DNA of 6,288 bases, from positions 1-6,288 of the forward strand of contig BTQM01000038.1 of assembly GCA_036985875.1 (NCBI GenBank). The letters are read 5' to 3'. Under the pieces are notes generated by a model. It was not told the DNA's origin. It ran no database searches and was given only the letters and a program-made list of their open reading frames with translations. Made by a program: the position numbers and the translations under genes. This DNA comes from BTQM01 sp036985875 (GTDB lineage: Bacteria; Patescibacteriota; Minisyncoccia; Phycocordibacterales; UBA1539). This document shows positions 5,173-6,288 of this stretch, piece after piece (within the stretch, counting starts at the first letter, position 1; every line of letters starts with the position of its first letter).

Positions 5173-5201
5173 ATACTGCATTAAAATTAAGCCTCTGTCA
5201 A
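5173..5201 (-). promoter_or_regulatory. Possible promoter of the small basic gene
   Basis: A perfect TTGACA (5196-5201, minus strand) is followed after 17 bp by CAGTAT (5173-5178), a weak -10 matching three of six positions. It would give a leader of about 50 bases carrying the strong ribosome binding site. Confidence 0.4.
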
Positions 5202-5213
5202 GGAGACGCTCGC

Positions 5214-5262
5214 GTAACGTACAACTTCCCAAACTCCGCCGCGGGCGGAGTTTGTACGTTAC
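5214..5262. repeat. Bulged palindrome downstream of the DUF4015-like gene
   Basis: CAAACTCCGCC (5230-5240) pairs with GGCGGAGTTTG (5244-5254) around GCG. An outer GTAACGTACAA (5214-5224) is the exact inverse of TTGTACGTTAC (5252-5262). The two right arms share three bases, leaving an eight-base bulge on the left. No T tract follows on either strand, so it is not an obvious intrinsic terminator. Confidence 0.7.
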
Positions 5263-5299
5263 AAGTTACAAGTTATACGTTATTGGTTGTGAGTTATAA
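5258..5299. repeat. Degenerate tandem heptamer array (six units)
   Basis: Six 7-bp units run without gaps: GTTACAA, GTTACAA, GTTATAC, GTTATTG, GTTGTGA, GTTATAA. Every unit begins with GTT. The array starts inside the right arm of the bulged palindrome and ends three bases before the stop codon of the DUF4015-like gene. Confidence 0.75.
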
Positions 5300-5302
5300 G
5301 CT

Positions 5303-6288
5303 CTACTCTTCTAATAGTGCCGATCTTGTATATGTATTTGCAGCATCCCACAACATCCACGAGGTGAGGCCGGCGTCATAGACGGCTTGTATTTGCGCGC
5401 GCACCATCTCGGGCGTATATGGCACAGGGTAGTCGTTATCCTGAAGCCACGGACGAAGCTTCTGTGGAGAGGAGGATGCGGCGATGAGCCGTTCCACCGC
5501 ACGATCCATTGAAAACTTCACAATATCATACGGATGCGCGTTTACGTTACTATAACCGTTGAAACCCGTTGGGTAATGGGACGGATAGACCATCGGGGCG
5601 ATATAGTCAAAGTACGGCGCTGCATATTCAAGAATTTGCCCGATATTCAGGTCGTCCGTGTTGGTGGTGACCATACCGAAGAGATCTGCGGATGTTACGG
5701 CGCCCGTGTCAGCGAGACGCTTATTGAGATACACAAAAAACTCCCTTATCACTTCCGCCTTGCCGGTAGTGGGATTTGCGAGAATCCGCTCTTCACTAAA
5801 CGGGTAATACATGTCATTCATGTTCCCGTCCGAAGGGAAGCGAATGTAGTCAAAGTTGAGTTCGTCAAAACCGACAGCGTATGACTCCCGTGCGATCGCC
5901 ACAATGTAATCCCATACATCCGTGGCTCCCGCGTCAAGCCAGCTTATGCCTTTATAGTCTTTCCATATTTCACCGTCGGACTCGCGTCTCACCGCCAAAT
6001 CGGGCCGCGCGCGCACCAGATAGGAATCTTGAAAAACGGATATCCTTCCGATAACGTAAATCTGTTTTTCATGAAGATATCCGATGAACTCTTTTATGTT
6101 CGGGATGCGCACTTCCGACGATCCGATGTCGCGAAGCGCGGGATCGGACACTTCAAACGAAATTCTCCCCGTATCATCTTTGATGTCGATCACGACGGAA
6201 TTGATCTCCGTGGAATCTATAACGCTTATGATCCGCTCTTCACGAAGGTCTTTCGTGCCGGCAATCCAACTTGTCATGTAGATCGCTT
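5303..6288 (-). CDS. Putative glycoside hydrolase, DUF4015 (COG1306-like), 5' end outside window
   Basis: About 327 codons are visible. The frame stays open to the window edge, with A-I-Y before the first Met at 6277, and homologues usually have a residue run of that kind ahead of the barrel, so this Met is probably internal and the true start lies outside. The sequence matches the DUF4015 putative glycosyl hydrolase family, a TIM-barrel domain. Counting from that Met: VVIDIKDDTG (28-37), IGRISVFQD (76-84), the acidic FDELNFDYIRFPSDG (137-151) that probably holds active-site acids, ADLFGM (about 198-203), YFDYIAPMVYPSHYP (about 237-251), RPWLQDNDYP near 297, and SWMLWDAANTYT near the end. The substrate is unknown. 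Homologues are often preceded by a signal or membrane segment, which would be off the window. No other carbohydrate genes are visible here. Confidence 0.85.
   Translation of the reverse strand, partial: AIYMTSWIAGTKDLREERIISVIDSTEINSVVIDIKDDTGRISFEVSDPALRDIGSSEVRIPNIKEFIGYLHEKQIYVIGRISVFQDSYLVRARPDLAVRRESDGEIWKDYKGISWLDAGATDVWDYIVAIARESYAVGFDELNFDYIRFPSDGNMNDMYYPFSEERILANPTTGKAEVIREFFVYLNKRLADTGAVTSADLFGMVTTNTDDLNIGQILEYAAPYFDYIAPMVYPSHYPTGFNGYSNVNAHPYDIVKFSMDRAVERLIAASSSPQKLRPWLQDNDYPVPYTPEMVRAQIQAVYDAGLTSWMLWDAANTYTRSALLEE

Noticed and set aside
1..6288. Alternative genetic code with TGA as Gly
   Set aside because: No gene has an in-frame TGA and all five end in TAA or TAG, so the window gives no support for recoding.
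1..6288. tRNA, rRNA or riboswitch
   Set aside because: I saw no T-loop GGTTCRANNC with matching acceptor stem and no known riboswitch core in the intergenic parts. This was by eye, not by covariance search.

Overview
The window reads as a chromosomal stretch from a bacterium, most probably of the Patescibacteria (Candidate Phyla Radiation, Parcubacteria-like). This is an inference from gene content and style: a short dCTP deaminase, a TraG/TraD-like ATPase with a long disordered tail, a DUF4015-type putative glycosidase, a tiny Lys/Arg-rich protein, strong extended -10 promoters and many intergenic palindromes. Five protein genes are supported. All use the standard code; their stops are TAA or TAG, with no in-frame TGA.

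Layout. Bases 1-225 hold no convincing gene but contain a palindromic repeat, a 33-bp hairpin and a strong promoter. dcd (226-744, +) follows and appears to be leaderless. It converges on clpX (897-2192, -). The gap between them holds a perfect 46-bp palindrome and the clpX terminator. Bases 2193-2464 hold clpX expression signals and a cluster of inverted repeats. A TraG/TraD-like ATPase occupies 2465-4654 (-). Upstream of it a pair of 23-bp inverted repeats brackets 119 bp, next to a textbook terminator for a 63-residue basic protein (4922-5113, -). That gene has its own strong ribosome binding site and is separated from a DUF4015-like gene (5303 to beyond 6288, -, 5' end outside the window) by a bulged palindrome and a degenerate heptamer array.

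The genes do not form an obvious pathway. dcd belongs to pyrimidine nucleotide metabolism, clpX to regulated proteolysis (clpP is not in the window), the TraG-like ATPase to DNA or protein translocation or pilus functions, and the DUF4015 protein probably to carbohydrate or cell-surface work. Each minus-strand gene seems to be mostly its own transcription unit.

The most striking signal is a family of short bulged-hairpin repeats. Six copies or partial copies lie inside the coding sequence for the disordered tail of the TraG-like protein, and a seventh lies in non-coding DNA before dcd. Copies differ by paired changes on both sides of the stem and occur in both orientations, so the unit appears to be a nucleic-acid element that has colonised a tolerant coding region, comparable in principle to Rickettsia palindromic elements. 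A second candidate is the inverted-repeat-bracketed segment at the 5' end of the same gene, which could be a miniature transposable element or an invertible promoter.
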